NCBI RefSeq assembly: GCF_012030425.1
Contig: NZ_JAAUVN010000001.1
Location: 1,364,001 to 1,428,000 of the forward strand
Origin: Sphingobacterium sp. B16(2022)
GTDB lineage: Bacteria > Bacteroidota > Bacteroidia > Sphingobacteriales > Sphingobacteriaceae
Direction: 5' to 3'
DNA length: 64,000 nucleotides
Below the pieces are notes generated by a model. That model saw only the letters and a program-made list of their open reading frames with translations. It ran no database searches and had not been told where the DNA came from. Positions 8,357 through 16,940 of this stretch are shown here, piece by piece. A program made the translations under genes and the position numbers. Within the stretch, counting starts at the first letter, position 1, and every line of letters begins with the position of its first letter.

Positions 8357-10861
8357 ATGGGTTATCCTATTCCTAAAGATCTGAAAGGGCTTAATGAAAA
8401 TCAAGTTAAGCAGTCTGTTGAAAAGTATGGCTATAATGATCTAAAAACTAAACGTAACAACGGTACATGGCGCTTACTGATCAACATCGTTAAAGAACCG
8501 ATGTTGATCTTATTGATCATGATTTCTGTCATTTATTTAGTTGTCGGGAACTATGCCGAAGCTTATTTTATGTTTGGTGCGGTGATTTTTGTATCGGGCA
8601 TTTCTTTTTATCAGGATTCCCGAAGCCGCAATGCGATGCAGGCTCTTGAAAAGTTAAATGAGCCATTAAGCAAAGTGATTCGGGATGGTCAGATCGTTGC
8701 GATCAAAACTCATGAAATAGCTGTCGGCGACTTATGTATTACTGAAGAAGGCCAGATTATCAATGCCGATGGCCGTATTGTGCACAGTAATGATTTTTCT
8801 GTAAATGAATCTTCTCTTACCGGTGAAAGCCTTTCGGTTTTCAAGGAAGTGGATAGTACAGACAATAAGGTGTATAGCGGAACAATCACGGTGTCGGGGC
8901 TGGCTGTTTTTGAGGTGCAGGAAATAGGCGAGCAGACGAAGTTGGGAAAGATAGGGCACTCGATTGCTTTAATTACCAATGAAAAATCACCTTTACAGTT
9001 ACAGATTGAGCGCTTTGTGAAAAAGATGGCACTTGTTGGACTAGTGGTATTTTCATTGGTATGTATGGCCAATTATTTTCAGACCAAAAGTTTTGTTGAC
9101 AGTCTTTTAAATGGTCTTACTTTGGCTATGTCGATTCTTCCTGAAGAGATTCCTGTGGCTTTTACGACTTTTATGGCTCTGGGAGCATGGAGACTCATGC
9201 GGGACGGTGTTATTATTAAAAAATCGAGCATTGTTGAAACCTTGGGGAGCACCACAGTTATCTGCACGGATAAAACAGGCACGATAACCGAAAATACGAT
9301 GCATCTGGTTGCTGTTTACAGCGAGACCGGTCAGCTTACGGCTAATGAGCAGGATTACCATATGCCCGAAATTGCAAGTGTGATACAGACAGCTATGTGG
9401 GCCAGCGAACCTGTACCTTTCGATCCTATGGAGAAAGAACTCCATCGCCTTTACGAGGAGACTGAAAAAAATGATCGGCGTGCACTGTTTGAATTATTTC
9501 ATGAGTATCCTTTGGAAGGAAAACCGCCAATGATGACGCATCTATTTAGAAATAATAAGGGTGAGCGTATTATTGCCGCAAAAGGCGCACCCGAAGCTAT
9601 TCTCGAAGTGAGCCGGCTTGCGGATGAAAAAAAAGAATCATTGCGGGTATTGGTTGATCAGTTTGGCCAGAAAGGTTATCGGGTACTGGGAGTTGCATCT
9701 GCCACTTATGGAAGCGATGAATTTCCCGAAAAACAGCAGGATTTTCCGTTTGATTTTGTCGGCTTTGTTGTTTTTTACGATCCGCCTAAGAAAGGGATAG
9801 AAAAGGTATTCCAGCAAATCTATGAAGCCGGGATCAAAGTTAAAATGATTACCGGAGACAACTCCAATACGGCCGGTTCTATCGCAGCACAGGCTGGTAT
9901 AAAAAATGCATCTGCCCATATCGAAGGTAAAGAATTGATTGTGCTTTCTGAGGAACAGCTGGACAAAAAGGTACAAGAAATTACCCTCTTTGCTCGCATG
10001 TATCCGGAGGCTAAGCTGGCCGTGGTGAAATCGCTTAAGCGCCAAGGTGAAGTCGTAGCCATGTTAGGTGATGGCGTAAATGATGCTCCGGCACTGAAAG
10101 CGGCACATATCGGTGTAGCCATGGGGCATAAAGGAACTGAAATAGCGAAGGTAGCCGCAACGGTCGTTCTTATTGAAGATGATTTTTCTAAATTGGTGCT
10201 TGCAATTGCAGCAGGTAGACGCATCTATGCCAATATTAAGAAAGCGATTCAATACATTATTTCTATTCATATTCCCATTATTCTGACGGTATCACTACCG
10301 CTCTTTTTGGGTTGGGTATATCCGCAGATTTTCACGCCCATACATGTTATATTCTTGGAGCTGGTAATGGGGCCTACCTGTTCGATTGTCTATGAAAATG
10401 AGCCCATGGAAAAAAATGCCATGCAGCGTAAACCACGTCCTATATCGGAGACTTTTTTAAATTGGAAAGAACTGATGATCAGTGTGGTTCAGGGTCTGGT
10501 GATTTCTGCAGGTGTTCTTTTTATCTATCAATATACCGTGAGACAGGGAGGAGACGAGAAAACGGTTAGGAGTATGGTCTTTACGACATTAATCTTTGCT
10601 AATATCCTTCTGAGTTTTATGAACCGTTCTTTTTACTACTATATATACGAGACCATTACGTATAAGAATCGTCTTATCTATTACATTACCGGCATTACTT
10701 TACTGTTTATGTTGATGATGCTGTATGTTAAACCTGTTTCCGATTTCTTTAGCATGACGGATCTGGGATTTAAGCAATTGATGTTTTGCTTGTCGATAGC
10801 AGCAGTTAGTACGCTCTGGATGGATCTTTACAAATGGTGTAAACGTACAAAAAATGAATAG
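8357..10861 (+). CDS. Cation-translocating P-type ATPase
   Basis: The 834-residue protein has the P2-type layout: an N-terminal cation ATPase segment, M1/M2, an actuator domain with SLTGES, M3/M4, the phosphorylation motif with Asp305 in CTDKTGTITEN, a nucleotide-binding domain, the hinge MLGDGVNDAPALKAA, and a C-terminal helix set. The M4 ion-site sequence is LPEEIP rather than the PEGLP of calcium pumps, so the transported ion is unclear; calcium, manganese or another cation are all possible. There is no heavy-metal binding domain at the N-terminus. It is followed by a strong hairpin terminator and is probably monocistronic. Confidence 0.9.
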   Translation: MGYPIPKDLKGLNENQVKQSVEKYGYNDLKTKRNNGTWRLLINIVKEPMLILLIMISVIYLVVGNYAEAYFMFGAVIFVSGISFYQDSRSRNAMQALEKLNEPLSKVIRDGQIVAIKTHEIAVGDLCITEEGQIINADGRIVHSNDFSVNESSLTGESLSVFKEVDSTDNKVYSGTITVSGLAVFEVQEIGEQTKLGKIGHSIALITNEKSPLQLQIERFVKKMALVGLVVFSLVCMANYFQTKSFVDSLLNGLTLAMSILPEEIPVAFTTFMALGAWRLMRDGVIIKKSSIVETLGSTTVICTDKTGTITENTMHLVAVYSETGQLTANEQDYHMPEIASVIQTAMWASEPVPFDPMEKELHRLYEETEKNDRRALFELFHEYPLEGKPPMMTHLFRNNKGERIIAAKGAPEAILEVSRLADEKKESLRVLVDQFGQKGYRVLGVASATYGSDEFPEKQQDFPFDFVGFVVFYDPPKKGIEKVFQQIYEAGIKVKMITGDNSNTAGSIAAQAGIKNASAHIEGKELIVLSEEQLDKKVQEITLFARMYPEAKLAVVKSLKRQGEVVAMLGDGVNDAPALKAAHIGVAMGHKGTEIAKVAATVVLIEDDFSKLVLAIAAGRRIYANIKKAIQYIISIHIPIILTVSLPLFLGWVYPQIFTPIHVIFLELVMGPTCSIVYENEPMEKNAMQRKPRPISETFLNWKELMISVVQGLVISAGVLFIYQYTVRQGGDEKTVRSMVFTTLIFANILLSFMNRSFYYYIYETITYKNRLIYYITGITLLFMLMMLYVKPVSDFFSMTDLGFKQLMFCLSIAAVSTLWMDLYKWCKRTKNE

Positions 10862-10893
10862 TAATACGTCCTTTAAAAATAGTTTTTAAGATC

Positions 10894-10937
10894 CCACCGC
10901 TCCATTTCACAATTTACTGGAAATGGAGCAGTGGTTT
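10894..10937 (+). terminator. Terminator after the P-type ATPase
   Basis: CCACCGCTCCATTTC (10894-10908) pairs with GAAATGGAGCAGTGG (10920-10934) with one mismatch and an 11-base loop, followed by TTT. It covers the GTG at 10931 that would otherwise extend the next ORF. Confidence 0.75.
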
Positions 10938-11047
10938 ATGCCCGTTATTATGATAAAATACCCGATTTCATGATCATTAGAACTATACGCGTAATAGGTG
11001 TGTTCTTAGATCAATATGGAACCTGGTACTTATTTTATAATTACGGT

Positions 11048-11299
11048 ATGTCATTAAAAGAGCCAATTTTAAAAATTTTAGTAAAACAGTATGCCCCATT
11101 AACAATGATGGAGCAGAAATTCGGACGGTACGATCTGATGTTTAAAACGGATGATGAAGGGAGGCCAATTATGCTTTTTATAGGGAAGAAGAATTCTAAC
11201 GGAAATATTATCGGAGACCGATATGCCAGAAGACTAAAAATCGACGATGAGGGCAATACCGTCAAAGATCATTGGGAACATAAAGGTAAGGCTACTTAG
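11048..11299 (+). CDS. Conserved hypothetical protein upstream of ligD
   Basis: An 83-residue basic protein starting MSLKEPILKILVKQYAPL, with a FKTDDEGRPIMLFIGKKN beta segment and a charged C-terminus ending KDHWEHKGKAT. An in-frame GTG at 10931 would add 39 residues, but it lies inside the terminator stem of the preceding gene, so the ATG at 11048 is preferred. The family was not identified. It lies 32 bases before ligD on the same strand and could be a small co-expressed partner of DNA end repair, which is an inference from position alone. Confidence 0.6.
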   Translation: MSLKEPILKILVKQYAPLTMMEQKFGRYDLMFKTDDEGRPIMLFIGKKNSNGNIIGDRYARRLKIDDEGNTVKDHWEHKGKAT

Positions 11300-11331
11300 T
11301 GGTTTCTTTTTCAACGTATAACTCATGAATT

Positions 11332-14031
11332 ATGACTTTAGATAAATATCGTGAAAAACGATCTCAAAAGAATACGCCAGAACCTTTTGGCGGTAAGTCT
11401 TCTGGTAAAGAATTAAGATTTGTGGTACAAAAGCATGCTGCTTCCCATCTGCATTATGATTTCCGCCTAGAAATGGATGGTGTTCTTAAGAGTTGGGCTG
11501 TACCAAAGGGGCCATCGCTCGATGCTGATATTAAACGACTGGCCATGATGGTCGAGGATCATCCTTTTGATTACCGGAATTTTGAAGGCGTGATTCCCAA
11601 GGGACAATACGGTGGTGGAACAGTCATTGTTTGGGATGAAGGAACTTATGAACCTGCTGATTCTGTAGGTGGCGATGTCAAAAAACAGGAAAAAGAGCTT
11701 TTAAAACAGCTAAAAGCCGGTAAACTTAAATTTAAGCTTAACGGCAACAAGCTGAAGGGCGAATTTGCCTTGGTCAAGGCTTATGGTAAGGCTGAAAATA
11801 GCTGGTTGCTGATGAAGCTGGATGATAAATATGCGAGTGATAAAGATATCACCCTAAAGGATAAATCTGTTATTTCTAAAAAGAGCATCGCTCAGATGGA
11901 AAAGTCCCCGGATCGTGTTTATGGACAAAAGACAACTCAGAAAAGTAGTTCCAAAGATAAGCCTGCTGGCAAGAAAAAAGCTTCCGCAAGTATCGAAGAA
12001 AAACTTTCGACTTCGGATGAAACTGAGGGTGATGATATCGACCTAGCGATGCTTCTAAAAAAAACGCCTAAAAAAGATTTCTATGAGCATGTCGAGCCTA
12101 TGCTGGCCACACTGACTGATCAACCTTTTGATGACGATGAGTGGCTTTATGAAGTGAAATGGGACGGTTACAGAGCTGTTTCTTTTTTAAATGGCAATAA
12201 AACAACTGAAATTAAATCTCGTAATGATAAGAGTTTTAACGAGAAATTTTACCCCATCTATGAAGAGCTAAAAGCGATGAAGCTGGAAGCTATTTTGGAT
12301 GGTGAAATTGTTGTTGTGGGTGAGAACGGGCATGCCAATTTCGGTGCACTGCAGAACTGGCGTAGTGAGGCGGATGGAGATTTACTCTATTATGTATTCG
12401 ATATTTTATGGTATAAAGGAAAGGACCTGACCAAATTAACTTTAACTGATCGCAAAGCAATACTTCATGAAATTTTATCAACGAGCGAAACCATTAAGTT
12501 GAGTACGCCATTTTATACTTCAGGGATCAAGTTTTTAGAAACTGCAAGAGAAATGGGGCTGGAAGGGATTATGGCAAAACGTAAAGATAGTGCTTACCAT
12601 GTACATGCTCGAACAAAGGACTGGTTAAAAATTAAAGCAAATAAGCGGCAGGAAGTTGTTATTGGAGGCTTTACAAAAAACGATGGTTCAAGTAAAGTAT
12701 TCAGCAGCATTCTAGTGGGCGTATATGAAGGGAAAAAACTGGTTTACACCGGTAAGGTGGGGACTGGTTTCAGTGACAAGCTGCAAAAAGAGATGCTGGA
12801 AAAGTTTAATCAAGTAACTGCTGATAAATCTCCATTCAGTACAGAACCTGATGTCAATAAAGCCTCTAGATTCCGACCTGACCCGCCACATGCAAATGTC
12901 ACCTGGCTAAAACCAAAACTAATCTGTGAGGTTAGTTTTACCGAAATGACGACAGATGGCGTGATGCGTCATCCTTCATTTATAGGATTGCGGGAGGATA
13001 AAGATCCAAAAAGTATTGTTCTGGAAAAAGAGGAATCTACCAAGAAGATTGTAAATGATTCAAAGAAAAATATTATTGTTGCCCAAGGTAAGATGAAACG
13101 AAAAACTTTATTAAATCCGACAGAAAAAACGCAGGTCAAAAAGGTCAATAAACAAGATCTGAAGTTTACGAATCTGGATAAGATTTTTTGGCCAGATGAG
13201 AAAATTACCAAGCGCGATCTCATCAATTACTATTACCAGATCGCGCCTTATATATTGCCCTATCTCAAAGATCGGCCTCAGAGCATGAACCGCTTCCCTG
13301 ATGGTATAAAAGGAGAAGGTTTCTATTTTAAGAATGTGGCAGACAGCGCACCCGAATGGGCTGAAACTTACCTATATAAAAGTGAGACAGATCAAAAGGA
13401 CAAACTGTACCTTGTCGGGAAAGATGAAGCGACCTTACTGTATATGGCCAACCTGGGCTGTATTGAAATGAATCCCTGGAATAGCACCGTTAAAAAACCA
13501 GACAATCCGACGTTCTGCATTATTGATCTTGATCCTGACCAAAATTCATTTAATCAGGTTATTGAGACTGCCCAAGTTACCAAGCAATTGCTGGATGATA
13601 TGGGTGTGCCAAGCTATTGTAAGACTAGTGGATCTACGGGTCTTCACATCTATATTCCCTTGAATAATAAGTATACCTACGAACAATCCAAAGAATTTGC
13701 ACGCGTTGTCGTAACCTTGATCAATCGGGAACTTCCAAATTTTACGAGTCTAGAACGTACAGTAAAAAATAGGAAAGGACGGATGTACCTGGATTTTCTA
13801 CAGAACAGACCGCATGCAACTATTGCCTCGGTATACTCAGTAAGACCTAAGCCAGGAGCGACTGTTTCGATGCCTTTATATTGGGAAGAGGTAAAAAAAG
13901 GTCTTAAGATGAGTGATTTTACCATATTTAATGCGATTGAAAGACTGGAAAGTGTAGGTGACATTTTTAAACCTGTACTTGGTAAAGGAATCGATCTCAA
14001 AAAAGTAATTGATAAATACTCAGCAGAATAG
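11332..14031 (+). CDS. ligD: Multifunctional ATP-dependent DNA ligase D
   Basis: LigD acts in bacterial non-homologous end joining. The 899-residue protein carries all three parts in the order phosphoesterase - ligase - polymerase. The N-terminal 3'-phosphoesterase shows HLHYDFRLEMDGVLKSWAVPKGPS-type sequence (about residues 30-165). A lysine-rich linker follows, then the ligase with adenylation Lys276 in EVKWDGYR and motif EGIMAKR. The C-terminal archaeo-eukaryotic primase domain (about 610-890) has SMNRFPDG, the metal aspartates Asp732/Asp734 in IDLDPD, and SGSTGLHIYIPL. No Ku gene is present in the window, although it often adjoins ligD. Confidence 0.95.
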   Translation: MTLDKYREKRSQKNTPEPFGGKSSGKELRFVVQKHAASHLHYDFRLEMDGVLKSWAVPKGPSLDADIKRLAMMVEDHPFDYRNFEGVIPKGQYGGGTVIVWDEGTYEPADSVGGDVKKQEKELLKQLKAGKLKFKLNGNKLKGEFALVKAYGKAENSWLLMKLDDKYASDKDITLKDKSVISKKSIAQMEKSPDRVYGQKTTQKSSSKDKPAGKKKASASIEEKLSTSDETEGDDIDLAMLLKKTPKKDFYEHVEPMLATLTDQPFDDDEWLYEVKWDGYRAVSFLNGNKTTEIKSRNDKSFNEKFYPIYEELKAMKLEAILDGEIVVVGENGHANFGALQNWRSEADGDLLYYVFDILWYKGKDLTKLTLTDRKAILHEILSTSETIKLSTPFYTSGIKFLETAREMGLEGIMAKRKDSAYHVHARTKDWLKIKANKRQEVVIGGFTKNDGSSKVFSSILVGVYEGKKLVYTGKVGTGFSDKLQKEMLEKFNQVTADKSPFSTEPDVNKASRFRPDPPHANVTWLKPKLICEVSFTEMTTDGVMRHPSFIGLREDKDPKSIVLEKEESTKKIVNDSKKNIIVAQGKMKRKTLLNPTEKTQVKKVNKQDLKFTNLDKIFWPDEKITKRDLINYYYQIAPYILPYLKDRPQSMNRFPDGIKGEGFYFKNVADSAPEWAETYLYKSETDQKDKLYLVGKDEATLLYMANLGCIEMNPWNSTVKKPDNPTFCIIDLDPDQNSFNQVIETAQVTKQLLDDMGVPSYCKTSGSTGLHIYIPLNNKYTYEQSKEFARVVVTLINRELPNFTSLERTVKNRKGRMYLDFLQNRPHATIASVYSVRPKPGATVSMPLYWEEVKKGLKMSDFTIFNAIERLESVGDIFKPVLGKGIDLKKVIDKYSAE

Positions 14032-14105
14032 GTAAATAGCACCGGTAGTTACTGTTTTTCACCAGTAAAATAATCGGTTATCATGTACATTAAAAGAAAG
14101 AATCC

Positions 14106-15641
14106 ATGAAAAGAGACGGATCTAATTTAAGCTATTGGCAAGATACAAGTCAATTGAATGATCATAAAGACACAGTAGCACAACACGATTATGATGTAGT
14201 CATTATCGGTGCGGGTATAACCGGAATTACTACGGGGTTAATGCTGCAAAATGCGGGTAAAAACTGTTTAATCTTAGAAGCTAAAACCATAGGATTCGGA
14301 ACAACTTCGGGTACTTCGGCACACCTGAACACTGTTCTTGATACGCCTTACTATGATCTGATTTCCAACTTTGGTAAAGAAAATGCCACCTTAGCAGCCA
14401 GTGCGGCAAAAGAAGCCTTGACAATAATTTCCAATCACGTGCAACAGTTTAACATTTCATGTGACCTGGAGCATTGCAATGGCTATATGTATGCTACTAA
14501 TGAAGATGAAGAGAAAGAATTGAAAAAAATATATGACGCCATTCTGGAGGTAGGTTTACAGGCGACCTATGTCACTGATATTCCTGGACCGATGGATATG
14601 ACAAAAGCCATAAAGTTTGAGAAGCAGGGACGTTTCCATCCTTTGGAATATCTGAAAGTGCTTTTATCCCAATACGAAAATGCTGGTGGCGTTATTCAAG
14701 AAGGGGTAGCAGTTAATGAAGTTAAAGAAGAGAATAATAGACAAAAAATAACTGTTGGCGACGATCATCACTACTATGCAGATGCTGTGGTTTATGCTAC
14801 CCATACGCCGCCGGGGATCAATCTCTTAACGTTTAAACTTGCTCCTTATCGAAGTTATGTCATGGGATTTCAATTGAAAGATGAGAATCAATATCCCGAT
14901 GATCTCATTTACGATATGCAGGAACCTTTTCATTATTTTAGGAAAGCTACTTATCAAGACCAAACGATCTTATTGGTTGGCGGACAAGACCATAAAACCG
15001 GTCAACATCCTAATCCCGAATTCAATTTTGTAAAATTGGAAGCATTTGTAAGAAAGCATTATGCTGTAAGGGCTGTGCTGTATAAATGGTCTTCTCAGTA
15101 TTACGAAAGCACGGATGGGCTTCCTTACATTGGTTATTTTCCTGGAAAGAAATCAAAACAGCAGTTTGTAGCAACTGGATATAGTGGTAATGGAATGATT
15201 TTCGGAACATTATCTGCTAAAATTATTACTGATCTTATTATAAATGGTACCAGTGAATATGAACAACTGTTTTCGCCGGGGAGGGTTAAGCCCATTGCTG
15301 GGTTTTCGAATTTTATTTCGGAAAACTTTGATGTTGCTAAACATCTGATCATCGATCGCCTTGCCATTGATAAAATTGATGGCTTAGCTGATCTTGCTAA
15401 GGGAGAAGGGAAAATTATCGATTATGATAAACACACCTTAGGGGTATATAAAGATGATGAAGGAACATTATTTGCCTTAGATCCTGTATGTAAGCATGCT
15501 GGTTGCATTGTGCAATGGAATAACACTGAAAAAAGCTGGGATTGCCCTTGCCATGGAGCTCGCTACGCACCAAATGGAGACTTACTGACAGGCCCTGCTA
15601 CAGCTGGTCTATCTGTTTATGACTTAAAGAAAGATGCATAA
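14106..15641 (+). CDS. FAD-dependent oxidoreductase with C-terminal Rieske domain
   Basis: A 511-residue fusion. The N-terminal DAO-type FAD fold starts with DVVIIGAGITGITTGLML near residue 30 and continues with GFGTTSGTSAHL. The C-terminal about 90 residues form a Rieske [2Fe-2S] domain with ligands Cys462/His464 (CKH) and Cys480/His483 (CPCH). The family is widespread and its substrate unknown; glycine/sarcosine-oxidase-like chemistry is often assumed for the FAD part. It ends in a strong terminator, so it is separate from the DUF2383-catalase operon downstream. It sits among oxidative-stress and DNA-repair genes. Confidence 0.9.
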   Translation: MKRDGSNLSYWQDTSQLNDHKDTVAQHDYDVVIIGAGITGITTGLMLQNAGKNCLILEAKTIGFGTTSGTSAHLNTVLDTPYYDLISNFGKENATLAASAAKEALTIISNHVQQFNISCDLEHCNGYMYATNEDEEKELKKIYDAILEVGLQATYVTDIPGPMDMTKAIKFEKQGRFHPLEYLKVLLSQYENAGGVIQEGVAVNEVKEENNRQKITVGDDHHYYADAVVYATHTPPGINLLTFKLAPYRSYVMGFQLKDENQYPDDLIYDMQEPFHYFRKATYQDQTILLVGGQDHKTGQHPNPEFNFVKLEAFVRKHYAVRAVLYKWSSQYYESTDGLPYIGYFPGKKSKQQFVATGYSGNGMIFGTLSAKIITDLIINGTSEYEQLFSPGRVKPIAGFSNFISENFDVAKHLIIDRLAIDKIDGLADLAKGEGKIIDYDKHTLGVYKDDEGTLFALDPVCKHAGCIVQWNNTEKSWDCPCHGARYAPNGDLLTGPATAGLSVYDLKKDA

Positions 15642-15687
15642 TGAATTTTCACGTTGCGGTTTATTGAGGAATGCCGCACATAAAGTT

Positions 15688-15718
15688 GGTCACGGCACAA
15701 GGTGCTGTGACCTTTTTT
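15688..15718 (+). terminator. Rho-independent terminator
   Basis: GGTCACGGCAC (15688-15698) pairs with GTGCTGTGACC (15702-15712) with one G-T wobble and a 3-base loop, followed by six T. This is a textbook terminator for the FAD-Rieske gene. Confidence 0.9.
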
Positions 15719-15894
15719 ATTATGCTCAATAATTGTTGAGGAAGCGCTTTAGCAGATTTCGGTTATCAGTATGCTGTCTGCACGTGGTTTTTACGTAATG
15801 TCTGTGTAAATACCCAAAATGTAAATTTTCGTGAACGAACCCATTCATCGAATGTTCTTCCATTGTAATTAAAACCTCAATTAAAACAGTCGTT

Positions 15895-16362
15895 ATGGAA
15901 AATAATTTAAACAACCCCGACATCATCAATGACCTCATAAAAATAAATAATGATCGAATTGAAGGTTATAAAACTGCCTTAGATCTTGCCCACGGCTTAG
16001 GTCTCGATCCGCTCCCTCATATGTTTGCAAATTATATCATGCAATCTGAACGCTTTATTGAAGAGCTTACACCCTATGTGTTTCTTGAAGGTGAGCAACC
16101 CACGGAGGAGACCATGTTAAGTGGTAAGCTTTTTAGAATGTGGATGAGTGTGAAAGGAGCTATTGTCGGAAACGATAGAAAAAGTTTGCTTGAGAGTTGC
16201 GAAAAAGGTGAAGATGCTTTTAAAGAAACATACAACAATACGCTTGATGAGCATGTCAATGAATTGTCCACTGTTGTGTGCAATATCCTTTTAGACCAAT
16301 TGAGTCGACAATCTGAAGCGCATGAAGAAATCAAAATTCTACGCGATAATGCCACTAAATAA
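15895..16362 (+). CDS. DUF2383 (PA2169-type) four-helix-bundle protein, copy 1
   Basis: A 155-residue all-helical protein with the DUF2383 pattern: NDLIKINNDRIEGYKTAL at the start, a second helix ending SERFIEELTPYV, a third with KLFRMWMSVKGAIVGNDRKSLLESCEKGEDAFKETY, and a C-terminal helix. These ferritin-fold-like proteins are often stress-induced and their biochemical role is unknown. It is one of three paralogs in this window and very close to copy 2 (22237). It is the first gene of an operon with a DUF892 protein and catalase, which points to oxidative stress. GTAAATACCC lies at 15806-15815, 80 bases upstream. Confidence 0.85.
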   Translation: MENNLNNPDIINDLIKINNDRIEGYKTALDLAHGLGLDPLPHMFANYIMQSERFIEELTPYVFLEGEQPTEETMLSGKLFRMWMSVKGAIVGNDRKSLLESCEKGEDAFKETYNNTLDEHVNELSTVVCNILLDQLSRQSEAHEEIKILRDNATK

Positions 16363-16372
16363 ATAAAATATT

Positions 16373-16921
16373 ATGAAAAATGAAACTGGAACAACCCCGA
16401 AATTTAAAACGCAATCATCTATTACTGCAGAGCCAGCACTACATGAACTTTTTATGGATGGAATCATGGATCTGTATTGGGCAGAAAACCATTTGGTCAA
16501 AACGTTGCCAAAAATGATTAAAGCAGCAACTTCTCCAGCTTTAGTTGAAGCCATTAGCAATCATTTGAACGAAACTGAAGGGCATGTGACACGCCTGGAG
16601 CAAATATTCCAGCTAATGGGCAAAGTGCCAATTGCTAAAAAATGTGATGCAATGGAAGGTTTAGCTAAAGAAGGAGAGGGTATCATAGAAAGTACAGAGC
16701 CCGGATCTGCAACGCGGGATGTTGGTATCATACTGGCCTCTCAAAAAGTAGAACATTACGAAATTGCTAGTTACGGAGGTTTACTGCAGTTGTCCATTAC
16801 CTTGGGACTAAAAGATGTTGCCACTTTACTTGAAGAAACGCTTGCAGAAGAGAAGGCAGCAGATACTTTATTGACAGAAGTCGCTGAAGATGGGGTTAAC
16901 TATAATGCAGCGGAAGAATAA
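16373..16921 (+). CDS. DUF892 / YciE-YciF-type ferritin-like protein
   Basis: The 182-residue protein matches the DUF892 family: LHELFMDGIMDLYWAENHLVKTLPKMIKAATSPAL, the ETEGHVTRLEQIF helix carrying the metal-type E-x6-H spacing, and the later SQKVEHYEIASYGGL helix with another E-H pair. These residues would form a di-iron site like that of other four-helix ferritin-like proteins. It starts 10 bases after the DUF2383 gene and is followed by catalase after 19 bases, so the three are one operon. A role in iron or peroxide stress is inferred from family and context. Confidence 0.88.
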   Translation: MKNETGTTPKFKTQSSITAEPALHELFMDGIMDLYWAENHLVKTLPKMIKAATSPALVEAISNHLNETEGHVTRLEQIFQLMGKVPIAKKCDAMEGLAKEGEGIIESTEPGSATRDVGIILASQKVEHYEIASYGGLLQLSITLGLKDVATLLEETLAEEKAADTLLTEVAEDGVNYNAAEE

Positions 16922-16940
16922 TGAATTATTTAAATCCATA

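Noticed and set aside
9107..10270. Several antisense frames of 67-135 codons inside the P-type ATPase gene
   Set aside because: They mirror strongly biased coding DNA of the ATPase and show no motif or start context.
10931..11047. Upstream extension of the small gene before ligD (GTG start)
   Set aside because: The GTG lies inside a terminator stem of the preceding ATPase gene.
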